A stretch of DNA of 28,232 bases from CAZROT01 sp964601895 (GTDB lineage Bacteria; Pseudomonadota; Gammaproteobacteria; Enterobacterales; Enterobacteriaceae), in NCBI GenBank assembly GCA_964601895.1, contig CAZROT010000016.1:1-28232 (forward strand), read 5' to 3'. The notes under the pieces were generated by a model that made no database searches, had not been told where the DNA came from, and saw only the letters and a program-made list of their open reading frames with translations. A program made the position numbers and the translations under genes. Each line of letters begins with the position of its first letter. Within the stretch, counting starts at the first letter, position 1. Shown here piece by piece: positions 1-6,395 of this stretch.

Positions 1-209
1 TTATTGTGCTAACTTTTGAAAACTCTTCAGACATTGCGGTATTGAAAAGTCAAGACGTACGCAAATATTCCCGAAGTATTGCGGTAGATCAAGTTGGAGT
101 TTCTGATATTTACTATAATGATCGAAGCAACGATAATGTGTCGCGAGTTGTAAAAGCTGCACAAAATAGAGAATCGCAAATATTAAAAATGGAACATAGT
201 TCAAACTAA
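1..209 (+). CDS. C-terminal end of an unidentified protein (5' end outside window)
   Basis: An open frame runs from the window edge (first full codon at base 3) to TAA at 207-209 with no in-frame ATG near the edge, so this is probably the last 68 or so residues of a gene that begins upstream. The visible part is polar and charged, rich in Ser, Asn, Asp and Arg, with no membrane segment and no motif I recognise. Its base composition is less AT-biased than the degraded stretch after 210, which supports real coding. An overlapping minus-strand frame over the same bases is leucine/phenylalanine-rich and looks like a shadow. The function is unknown. Confidence 0.5.
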   Translation, partial: IVLTFENSSDIAVLKSQDVRKYSRSIAVDQVGVSDIYYNDRSNDNVSRVVKAAQNRESQILKMEHSSN

Positions 210-220
210 AATTTTAAAAA

Positions 221-241
221 AATAAAAGTTACTTATTTTTT
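221..241 (+). repeat. Repeat copy A of the AAAAGTTACTTATTTTTT element
   Basis: The word AATAAAAGTTACTTATTTTTT occurs here, with one mismatch at 2694-2714, and as part of the longer 47-bp copies at 837-883 (same orientation) and 4441-4487 (inverted). Similarity to the 837 copy continues weakly to about 256 (ACAACATCACATTTG against AACATCAAACTCAAATG). The element marks the ends of the accessory genes in this corner of the window. Confidence 0.6.
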
Positions 242-544
242 TACAACATCACATTTGTAGATGTTGAGTATTCTCATATGTATGTTGTTAACATTTTTAG
301 GAATGGCAGTTAAGAAAATATTATTGGTATGAGTAGTAATGTTATTATCAGTAATAATATTGGTACTATTAATGTTATTAAAGCTATTTATTGTTATGAA
401 CCCCCATAATTTTAAAGGTAGTACTGATATATCAGTACTAAAAATAGTACCAAGTATTATTACTTGAAAAAATGGAAAAATTATACAAGCTTCACAAAAA
501 ATAAAATTAGATATAAACACATGATTACAGCATGATATAAACAT
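233..544 (-). pseudogene. Possible remnant of the IR-flanked paralogous family
   Basis: A 103-codon minus-strand frame with ATG and TAA is open here, but its product is low-complexity, rich in Asn, Ile, Thr and Phe, and not convincing as a folded protein. Part of it (residues about 47-75, Asn/Thr/Ile-rich after a K-L-x-G sequence) resembles the Asn-rich linker of the paralog at 14439-15689 (residues about 297-326, also beginning K-L-I-G). The frame ends next to repeat copy A, much as the paralog at 2813-4438 ends next to its repeat copy. I read this as a possible decayed fragment of that family. It could equally be a chance frame in AT-rich DNA, and no function is proposed. Confidence 0.25.
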
Positions 545-549
545 TAAAT

Positions 550-840
550 ATGGATAATATTGAAGTTGGAGGTCTTAATGATTTTATTCTTAATGAATTA
601 TCAATTATGGATAGTAATCGTAAGACCAATGGAAAATTATATTCAAATACCACTAGATATGATCCAATAATTGAATAACAGAAAAATAATTATAGTGATT
701 TAGAAGATGATTTAAAAGATGATTTAGACGAAGGATTACAAGATACACAAGCGTTTTCTCCGGATAATAGTTCGATAATTGGTTTAACAGATGATTCGGG
801 CAATACTGTAGATGACTCTATAGATGTAGATTATTTTTAA
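550..840 (+). pseudogene. Small acidic protein gene interrupted by an in-frame TAA
   Basis: From ATG at 550 one frame runs 97 codons to TAA at 838-840 with a single interruption, a TAA at codon 43 (676-678, context ATT-GAA-TAA-CAG). The residues on both sides are of the same type: polar and acidic, with an Asp/Leu repeat after the stop (D-L-E-D-D-L-K-D-D-L-D). That is why I treat it as one broken gene rather than two. The gene is too short in each half to be conspicuous. Its last bases overlap the start of the 47-bp repeat at 837. No family is recognised. Alternatives are a 42-residue peptide followed by dead sequence, or a sequencing error at 676-678. Confidence 0.45.
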
Positions 841-883
841 AAAGTTACTTATTTTTTTAACATCAAACTCAAATGCTAAATAT
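837..883 (+). repeat. 47-bp inverted repeat, left copy
   Basis: These 47 bases are the exact reverse complement of 4441-4487. The pair brackets a 3.6-kb segment containing both paralogs (1151-2443 and 2813-4438). The inner end overlaps the first three bases of the 155-bp inverted-repeat arm that begins at 881. Confidence 0.9.
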
Positions 884-1035
884 TTTTATATATTCATAGC
901 GTTCGCGCATGTGCGCGTCTGTACCGAACATGCGATGGTGTTTATCATAACATATTAAACACTTAGCTAAAAAACACTTAAATTGCACTTGACGTAACTT
1001 ATAAAAAATAAAGCGCATGTTTATTTAAGCGTCAT
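881..1035 (+). repeat. 155-bp perfect inverted repeat, left arm
   Basis: Bases 881-1035 are, base for base, the reverse complement of 2515-2669, checked in ten-base blocks with no mismatch. The arm contains an unusually GC-rich near-palindrome (CGCGCATGTGCGCG at 904-917) in otherwise AT-rich DNA. The two arms enclose one gene, 1151-2443. No target-site duplication is obvious outside the arms. Read outward, each arm carries a short open frame beginning ATGCGCTTTA, which I take as incidental. Confidence 0.95.
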
Positions 1036-1107
1036 AATAATAAAAATCCATCCTATAGTTAATTTAATTATTTAACTATTACGTTGTGTATAACGTTCTA
1101 GATAATT

Positions 1108-1115
1108 AAAATTGA
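1108..1115 (+). promoter_or_regulatory. Mimivirus-type early promoter word AAAATTGA
   Basis: An exact AAAATTGA lies 35 bases before the ATG of the gene at 1151, inside the inverted repeat but outside its arm. In mimivirus relatives this octamer marks early genes. The position fits, so early expression of the downstream gene is the natural inference. Confidence 0.6.
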
Positions 1116-1150
1116 AATATTATATTAAAGGAATATAATTAGATATATAA

Positions 1151-2443
1151 ATGTCTTACGATAATATAGATACTAGTTACAACATTAGTAAAATTGATGA
1201 TAGTGTTACGCGAATAATTAGTCGTAGAGATGTTCTTAAAGCTCAAGAAGAGCAGGCTATGGCAGCTAGTTTAGCTAGACAAAAGGCTAGAGATGAAGCA
1301 GCACGTCAAAAAGTTCTTGATATGGCGGCAGCTTTAAATAATTCTAGACAAATTATGTACGATAAAATCATCCAACATGGAAATGACATGGCAAAAATGG
1401 CTAAATTATATGAAATGAGTGAAATTTTTATAGAAAATATGGAAAAAATTCTACGTATAGATATGGAACTAGTTAATGCTTTAGAAGATCTAGATAAGGA
1501 AAGAAAAAATACATATTTTAGTGACGATTTCTCAGCTAAAATGGATGCCATAGCTGATGATTCGACGATTATTTATCTTAAAAATGCCGAAATATATAAA
1601 GTGTATGCAGCATCTGCATCTAATGAATTGTTTGATCATATGAGAACAAATTTTAAGATACAACCAATATATGAAGTGATAAGAGATCAACACCCGCAAA
1701 AACTTGTTATAGTAGTTGATGAACCGGATTATGAGCGTTTAAAAAATGTGGAAAAAAATTTAACAGAATTTATAAAACAAAATAAATGCGTAAGCCATGA
1801 TGCAGATCCTGATATAAGAATATTAGGAAATAAAAATAAGACAGAATTTCTAGTAACAAATGTTATATTTAATAACTTAATGGAAAAAACAGTATTCACT
1901 GAGAAATTTGTATGTTATATGTCAAAGAAGGAAAAAGAAATATCTGAAAAAATTCAACTACAACCAGAAGCAAGTGGTGTTCCGGGAATTAAATACTATG
2001 ATGTTCCAACAAATAAAATAAATAGACGTGACGGTAGGATAAATGATGATTTAACTTTGTTAATTAGTAAATATCCCACATCGAATATTGTTTTAAATGT
2101 TACATATAATATAAATAATAGTATAAATAACACAGGTAATGGAACTATTAAAAATAAGACTATTGCAAAAGTAATTATTAATAGTGGTCCTCCGACAAAA
2201 AAAGATATTAGAGCCTTCTACACGTACCTTTACAATACAAAACCAGATTGGTATAAAGAAGATATGTATGTTGATTTCAAACATATAGAGAAATTTTACA
2301 AAATGTTTTTCCCTGGTAAATCATACAATTCATCACAAATTTCTAAACAATTAAACCAGATATTTCTCAATAGCAAACGTTCTAAGGGCACTACCTATAA
2401 AATGTTGGTTTCTTTTGATAAATTAAAAGAATTAACCGAATAA
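1151..2443 (+). CDS. IR-flanked paralog 1: shared core domain plus C-terminal winged-helix-like module
   Basis: This 430-residue protein has an N-terminal Ala/Arg/Glu-rich helix (about 25-60, probable coiled coil). A core follows (about 90-310) that is shared with the proteins at 2813-4438 and 14439-15689; its signature is DDSTIIYLKNAEIYKVY near 136-152, followed by IYEVIRD at about 173-179. An Asn-rich linker (about 310-345) leads to a C-terminal module (about 350-428) containing PDWY and ending in a strand-like MLVSFDKL. The same C-terminal module ends the 14439-15689 protein but is replaced in 2813-4438. I recognise no named family for the core. The C-terminal module looks like a small winged-helix or DNA-binding fold, which is inference. 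The gene sits alone between perfect 155-bp inverted repeats and has an early promoter word. Confidence 0.85.
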   Translation: MSYDNIDTSYNISKIDDSVTRIISRRDVLKAQEEQAMAASLARQKARDEAARQKVLDMAAALNNSRQIMYDKIIQHGNDMAKMAKLYEMSEIFIENMEKILRIDMELVNALEDLDKERKNTYFSDDFSAKMDAIADDSTIIYLKNAEIYKVYAASASNELFDHMRTNFKIQPIYEVIRDQHPQKLVIVVDEPDYERLKNVEKNLTEFIKQNKCVSHDADPDIRILGNKNKTEFLVTNVIFNNLMEKTVFTEKFVCYMSKKEKEISEKIQLQPEASGVPGIKYYDVPTNKINRRDGRINDDLTLLISKYPTSNIVLNVTYNINNSINNTGNGTIKNKTIAKVIINSGPPTKKDIRAFYTYLYNTKPDWYKEDMYVDFKHIEKFYKMFFPGKSYNSSQISKQLNQIFLNSKRSKGTTYKMLVSFDKLKELTE

Positions 2444-2461
2444 CTTATAATATATATTTAT

Positions 2462-2498
2462 ATATAGTAAAATTAAATATATAGTAAAATTAAATATA
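2462..2498 (+). repeat. 17-bp tandem repeat, two copies, after the 1151-2443 gene
   Basis: The unit ATATAGTAAAATTAAAT occurs twice in tandem at 2462-2478 and 2479-2495, with a partial third start. It lies 18 bases after the stop codon of the preceding gene. Similar short tandem repeats with different units follow three other genes in this window. Confidence 0.85.
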
Positions 2499-2514
2499 TT
2501 GAATTTTTATGGCC

Positions 2515-2669
2515 ATGACGCTTAAATAAACATGCGCTTTATTTTTTATAAGTTACGTCAAGTGCAATTTAAGTGTTTTTTAGCTAAGTGTTTAATATGT
2601 TATGATAAACACCATCGCATGTTCGGTACAGACGCGCACATGCGCGAACGCTATGAATATATAAAAATA
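2515..2669 (-). repeat. 155-bp perfect inverted repeat, right arm
   Basis: This is the exact reverse complement of 881-1035. Identity stops abruptly at both ends (base 2514 against 1036, and 2670 against 880). The perfection of the match in AT-rich DNA that otherwise drifts freely implies recent duplication or ongoing homogenisation of the arms. Confidence 0.95.
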
Positions 2670-2693
2670 CCAACCATATTCCATGAAGTTTAC

Positions 2694-2714
2694 AATAAAA
2701 GTCACTTATTTTTT
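2694..2714 (+). repeat. Repeat copy C, upstream of the 2813-4438 gene
   Basis: This 21-base word differs at one position from copy A at 221-241 and shares its core with the 47-bp copies. Together with the inverted copy at 4441-4487 it gives the second paralog a short, diverged inverted repeat of its own. The rest of 2670-2812 is AT-rich and holds the presumed promoter of the 2813 gene, without an exact AAAATTGA. Confidence 0.5.
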
Positions 2715-2812
2715 CATTGTTCTAATCTTTTCTAAGATATTTTGAAAGATTATAAATTACAGATATGTTATCATAAGGTTAGGTAATTATATCACATAAT
2801 CTACAAAATAAT

Positions 2813-4438
2813 ATGACAGATCCCAATATAATAAACTTAGACGAAACAATAGATGGTGTGTTAACAAACGAATATTTATTATTACAAAATGCTGTAAATA
2901 ATATTCGACATATTGCAGATAATCATAATGATGACAATGATACGATGATCGCCATGATTGAGATAATTAAGGAAGCTACCAGACAAATTCAAAAAGTTAC
3001 ACGTATAGACATGAAATTAGTTAGTCATCTTAAAAAAATAGATATAGAGATGAAAAACACTATTGATGGCGATAAGTTTTTAACTCAAATGAACTTTATA
3101 GATGATGATTCTACTATTATTTATTTCAAAAATGCTGATATGTATAAAATATATACTCCAGATTTATATCAAGAATTATATAATCATTTAATGGTAGATT
3201 TTATAACAGAACCTATATACGAAGTTATAAGAGATGATAGTTCACAAAAATTAATATTAATATTAACTGATGTAGACTATCAATCTATGAAAATAGTAGG
3301 AATGCATCTATATAATTTTATTAAAACAAAAAAATCTCTATGTTCCAATGATCCCAACATTCAAATTCTTGAAAATAACAATACCAATAAAAAGGAGATT
3401 ATCGTTACCAACATCGTATTTAAAAATTTATATGAAAGAATCATGTTTACTGAGGAATTCATATACTACATATTCAAATATGAAGAGGACATTTCCGGAA
3501 AGATTCAATCATATCCAGATAAGAGTGGAATTTACGGAATTAAATATTATGATACACCTATTAGAAAAATCAGCATGAAACATGGAAAAGTAATTGATAA
3601 TTTAAATGTTTTACTTAGCAGTTATCTACCGTATAAAATAAAAGATACTAAGAATAATAAAGTTTCCGCAAAAATTTCTAATATAATTGACCATTTAGGA
3701 AATATCTCAGAAAGCACAGCATCTTTAGTACAGACGGTAAATATTATATATGATAATCAATATGAAGAAGCATTACATACAAAAATAGACTCAAACATGT
3801 ATGGAAGAGTTTATTTTGTACAAGAAGATCGTAAAGATTATAAAATTAAAATAGGACTAACTAATGATACATCTATTAGACGAGGAACTTTACAAACTGG
3901 GAATCCCGCCGTATTGGATATTATTGCATATCTTGATACTACAAATATGCAAAAATTAGAAAAAGATCTACATACATATTTTAAAAAATACCATTATAGA
4001 GGCGAATGGTTTTCATTAGATAAATATGTTCTGTTTCATGTTTTAGAAACGTTAAGATCCTCAAAAAAACAAATAGAAACCCCCAGATGTATCATCAATA
4101 AACATGGAGATCAACTTTGGATATTACATGGTATGAGACATAGAATATATGAACCAGCTATTATTTTAGCAAATGGTGACCAATATTGGTATTTAAACGA
4201 TAAAAAACATAGAGATGATGGTCCTGCTGTTATTCTAGCAGATGGCGAACTGCGTTGGTATAAACATGGCAAATTACATCGGAACAATGGCCCAGCAATA
4301 ACTTATGGAATCGGAGCAGAATTTTGGTTTTTAAATGGCAAATTACATAGAGATGATGGCCCGGCAATAACTAATTCGGATGGTAGAAAAATGTGGTATA
4401 TTAACGATAAATTAATCAAAACAAATGAACATATATAA
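2813..4438 (+). CDS. IR-flanked paralog 2: shared core, GIY-YIG (T5orf172-like) nuclease domain and MORN-like repeats
   Basis: This 541-residue protein shares its core (about 55-270; DDDSTIIYFKNADMYKIY near 97-114, IYEVIRDD near 135-142) with 1151-2443 and 14439-15689. From about 329 to 405 it has a T5orf172/MUG113-type GIY-YIG domain: GRVYFVQ, then YKIKIGLT, an Arg-bearing IRRGTLQTG, the acidic LEKDLHTYF and GEWF. That order fits the family, in which the conserved Tyr, Arg and Glu form the nuclease centre. The tail (about 425-537) holds five repeats of about 23 residues with the pattern W-x-x-N/H-G-K-x-H-R-x-x-G-P-A, the MORN-like/YwqK-type repeat common in giant viruses. A site-specific or homing-like nuclease is plausible but not shown. 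The stop codon lies two bases before the inverted 47-bp repeat. Confidence 0.9.
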   Translation: MTDPNIINLDETIDGVLTNEYLLLQNAVNNIRHIADNHNDDNDTMIAMIEIIKEATRQIQKVTRIDMKLVSHLKKIDIEMKNTIDGDKFLTQMNFIDDDSTIIYFKNADMYKIYTPDLYQELYNHLMVDFITEPIYEVIRDDSSQKLILILTDVDYQSMKIVGMHLYNFIKTKKSLCSNDPNIQILENNNTNKKEIIVTNIVFKNLYERIMFTEEFIYYIFKYEEDISGKIQSYPDKSGIYGIKYYDTPIRKISMKHGKVIDNLNVLLSSYLPYKIKDTKNNKVSAKISNIIDHLGNISESTASLVQTVNIIYDNQYEEALHTKIDSNMYGRVYFVQEDRKDYKIKIGLTNDTSIRRGTLQTGNPAVLDIIAYLDTTNMQKLEKDLHTYFKKYHYRGEWFSLDKYVLFHVLETLRSSKKQIETPRCIINKHGDQLWILHGMRHRIYEPAIILANGDQYWYLNDKKHRDDGPAVILADGELRWYKHGKLHRNNGPAITYGIGAEFWFLNGKLHRDDGPAITNSDGRKMWYINDKLIKTNEHI

Positions 4439-4440
4439 AT

Positions 4441-4487
4441 ATATTTAGCATTTGAGTTTGATGTTAAAAAAATAAGTAACTTTTTAA
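4441..4487 (-). repeat. 47-bp inverted repeat, right copy
   Basis: This is the exact reverse complement of 837-883. It begins two bases after the stop codon of the GIY-YIG paralog, so it may also serve as that gene's 3' end signal. Confidence 0.9.
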
Positions 4488-4522
4488 TTATATTATAAAA
4501 GCTTAGTCATATTTATATATAC

Positions 4523-4540
4523 TCGATTTAAATAAATCGA
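4523..4540 (+). promoter_or_regulatory. Perfect 8-bp palindrome just upstream of the small membrane protein start
   Basis: TCGATTTA and TAAATCGA are separated by AA and end three bases before the ATG at 4544. It could be a protein-binding site, a 5'-UTR hairpin, or the 3' hairpin of the upstream transcript. The sequence alone does not decide. Confidence 0.4.
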
Positions 4541-4543
4541 AAG

Positions 4544-4705
4544 ATGGAACCTAAAGTTTATGGGGCAATCGGACTTGTAGTGTTATTGGTCGTTATATGG
4601 CTATACCTAAAAAGTGGCGGAACATCCGAAGAAAATCTGGAAGTAGACATTGAAGACGACGATGATATTACTGATGGCGAAACAGCCAAAGTTATTGATA
4701 ACTAA
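4544..4705 (+). CDS. Small single-pass membrane protein with acidic tail
   Basis: This is a 53-residue frame from ATG 4544 to TAA 4703-4705. Residues about 7-22 form one hydrophobic segment (AIGLVVLLVVIWLYL), followed by a short Lys/Ser/Gly turn and a strongly acidic tail with DIEDDDD. By charge, the acidic part probably stays outside the bilayer on the C-terminal side. Tiny membrane proteins like this are common virion components in large DNA viruses, but no family is recognised. It is followed by the strong hairpin at 4744-4800, which suggests an independent transcript. Confidence 0.7.
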   Translation: MEPKVYGAIGLVVLLVVIWLYLKSGGTSEENLEVDIEDDDDITDGETAKVIDN

Positions 4706-4743
4706 AGAATAATTAAAAAGTTAATTAAAAACAATTAAACAAA

Positions 4744-4800
4744 TGTTGTTTCTTTTTTACAATCTTTTTAAAATTTAAAAATTGTAAAAAAGAAACAACA
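4744..4800 (+). terminator. Hairpin with perfect 20-bp stem, abutting the next start codon
   Basis: Bases 4744-4763 are the exact reverse complement of 4781-4800, with a 17-base AT-only inner part apart from one C. Mimivirus-type transcripts end at such hairpins, so this is a likely 3' end for the 4544-4705 gene. The right arm ends on the A of the ATG of the gene at 4800, so that gene's leader would have to lie in or beside the stem. Confidence 0.75.
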
Positions 4801-5744
4801 TGCAAACACAACTTCCGCAAATCACTCCTGACGAATATCGCGAAAGATTAACCAAATTTTTAACAGAATCTTCCCGTCGACTTGCCAACAATCAGCCAAA
4901 TGTTGATCCTAAATGGGTTGAATTGTTAAACGAACGTCAATCATATGCTCCCAGTTTGAAATATATTATTCCAGTGTCTGAGTTTCCAGGATACATTATG
5001 GCTTATGAAAATAGATATGTAGTAAAGATGGTTAAACCGGAATTGTTAAAATTAGTAGACATGACACCTGATTCAAATGTTAGTAAGGATATTGTTATTC
5101 ATTACCTTTTGCAGAAGACCAATTGGTTTAATGAATTTCAGAATATTCCGGATGCTCGCCCTATGTATGATGCAGTAATTAATGGCATCCAAACTCCTGG
5201 TTCTAATCCACATGTTGATTATTTTCGTCAGCGTTTTGGCGTATCAATGTGCAGATTTTTCGATGTAACAACTGTTCTTCCTCAAGGCCTAACATATCGT
5301 TATAACAATTCATTCATCATTTGTTATGGAACCGGCAAAGAAAGTCCCGATTTTAATTATAACTTTGATGTGTATTTTTCTACATTAATTCGTCTTATGA
5401 AATCAGATAATACTGATGCTGATGTTGTAGGAATTTTGTGCAATCAATTAACTAATGAAGTCACAGCAGTTAGAGAAGAAGGCCAGCTTATGCAATTTGA
5501 TATTCATTTAGTTACTCGTGTAAGGGAAATGTTTGCTAATAATCCTAAAGTAGTTAATGACCGCATTAATCAACACTTAACTAAAGTACGTAATATGCAA
5601 AATGTTGATGTGGGTATGGAATTAGCTGGATGCACTATTTCTATGTTGAGACAAATTGTTCCTGATTGCGAAATTACGGCATTAACTCCAACTGAACAAG
5701 AACGTTGTTCTGATTTTGTTCGAGGTTCAGGAAATAGCTCGTAA
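4800..5744 (+). CDS. Unidentified 314-residue protein
   Basis: The frame is ATG-started, opens at the foot of a 20-bp hairpin and ends at TAA 5742-5744. The product is a soluble-looking mixed alpha/beta protein without a membrane segment or low-complexity region. Notable features are aromatic-rich stretches (YRYNNSFIICYGTGKES near 166-182) and scattered Cys residues with no zinc-binding spacing. I recognise no family. Its codon use and length support a real gene. It converges on 5799-6263, with only a 13-bp tandem repeat between them. Confidence 0.8.
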   Translation: MQTQLPQITPDEYRERLTKFLTESSRRLANNQPNVDPKWVELLNERQSYAPSLKYIIPVSEFPGYIMAYENRYVVKMVKPELLKLVDMTPDSNVSKDIVIHYLLQKTNWFNEFQNIPDARPMYDAVINGIQTPGSNPHVDYFRQRFGVSMCRFFDVTTVLPQGLTYRYNNSFIICYGTGKESPDFNYNFDVYFSTLIRLMKSDNTDADVVGILCNQLTNEVTAVREEGQLMQFDIHLVTRVREMFANNPKVVNDRINQHLTKVRNMQNVDVGMELAGCTISMLRQIVPDCEITALTPTEQERCSDFVRGSGNSS

Positions 5745-5748
5745 TCAA

Positions 5749-5793
5749 AAACTAAAAAAAGAAACTAAAAAAAGAAACTAAAAAAAGAAACTA
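5749..5793 (+). repeat. 13-bp tandem repeat, about 3.5 copies, between convergent genes
   Basis: The unit AAACTAAAAAAAG repeats at 5749-5761, 5762-5774 and 5775-5787, with a partial copy to 5793. It begins five bases after the stop of the 4800 gene and ends six bases before the stop of the minus-strand gene at 5799. It may be part of the 3' untranslated region or termination signal of either gene. Confidence 0.9.
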
Positions 5794-5798
5794 GAAAA

Positions 5799-6263
5799 TT
5801 ATTTGTTTATTTTTTCTCTATTAAAGTGGGGAAATTTCTTCATGAATGCATCATATTCCAGTTGTTGTCCAGTAATTCGATATACATGTCCGTAACAAGT
5901 GTATGCGAAATCAGATGAAAGATTCTTTTTTTCCCAAAGAATGACTGCTGACGTAATATAGAACGGAGATGCTTGCAGGATAACAACATCTTCTTTGGAA
6001 TATTGAGGGCGAATACTGTCCCATTTAGTGTAGTCTATTCGAGGACTTGCGCGCCATTCTGATGCAGGTGCAAAGCACCATTCACCAGAAATTGTTCCTT
6101 TTGGTTTTGCTAATCGAGCTTCTTTCATCTTCATTTTTCCTTCGTCATTGAGTGTTTCTTCTTTTGTTCCGGTGGCATTGTATGGAACGGTAAATGCATA
6201 GAACTGCTGATTTTCTTTGGTGAATAGTCTGGCATATTTGGCAGGTTTTCCGCGCGTCCACAT
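5799..6263 (-). CDS. Unidentified 154-residue protein
   Basis: The frame runs from ATG at 6263 to TAA at 5799-5801. The product is basic at the N-terminus (MWTRGKPAKYARLFTK), has several Trp and Tyr residues (SGEWCFAPASEWR, ILWEKK), and shows no membrane segment or recognised motif. The high aromatic content and compact length suggest a small folded domain. It lies downstream of the histone-like gene on the same strand, separated by a hairpin at 6319-6352, so it is probably transcribed on its own. Confidence 0.75.
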   Translation of the reverse strand: MWTRGKPAKYARLFTKENQQFYAFTVPYNATGTKEETLNDEGKMKMKEARLAKPKGTISGEWCFAPASEWRASPRIDYTKWDSIRPQYSKEDVVILQASPFYITSAVILWEKKNLSSDFAYTCYGHVYRITGQQLEYDAFMKKFPHFNREKINK

Positions 6264-6318
6264 TTTTAGTGAGGTTTTGTTATATAATCTGAAAAATCAA
6301 TTTTTTTTTGGTAGCCAA

Positions 6319-6352
6319 TGTTAAAAACTTAAGTAAAAAAATAATTTTAACA
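6319..6352 (-). terminator. Hairpin downstream of the histone-like gene
   Basis: TGTTAAAA (6319-6326) and TTTTAACA (6345-6352) can form an 8-bp stem in an AT-rich gap, about 45 bases after the stop of the minus-strand gene 6396-8150. The position suits a 3' end signal, although short AT stems are common here. Confidence 0.4.
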
Positions 6353-6395
6353 CTTATGCGTATTTTTGTTTTTTTAGATTTTTCGGATTTATAAT

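Noticed and set aside
881..2669. Classical insertion sequence
   Set aside because: There is no transposase signature, no visible target-site duplication, and arms much longer than normal IS ends.
2532..2735. Open frame in the right 155-bp arm, with a mirror copy in the left arm
   Set aside because: It has to occur twice because the arms are identical, and the left copy ends differently just beyond the arm. Cys/His residues are present but in no zinc-finger spacing.
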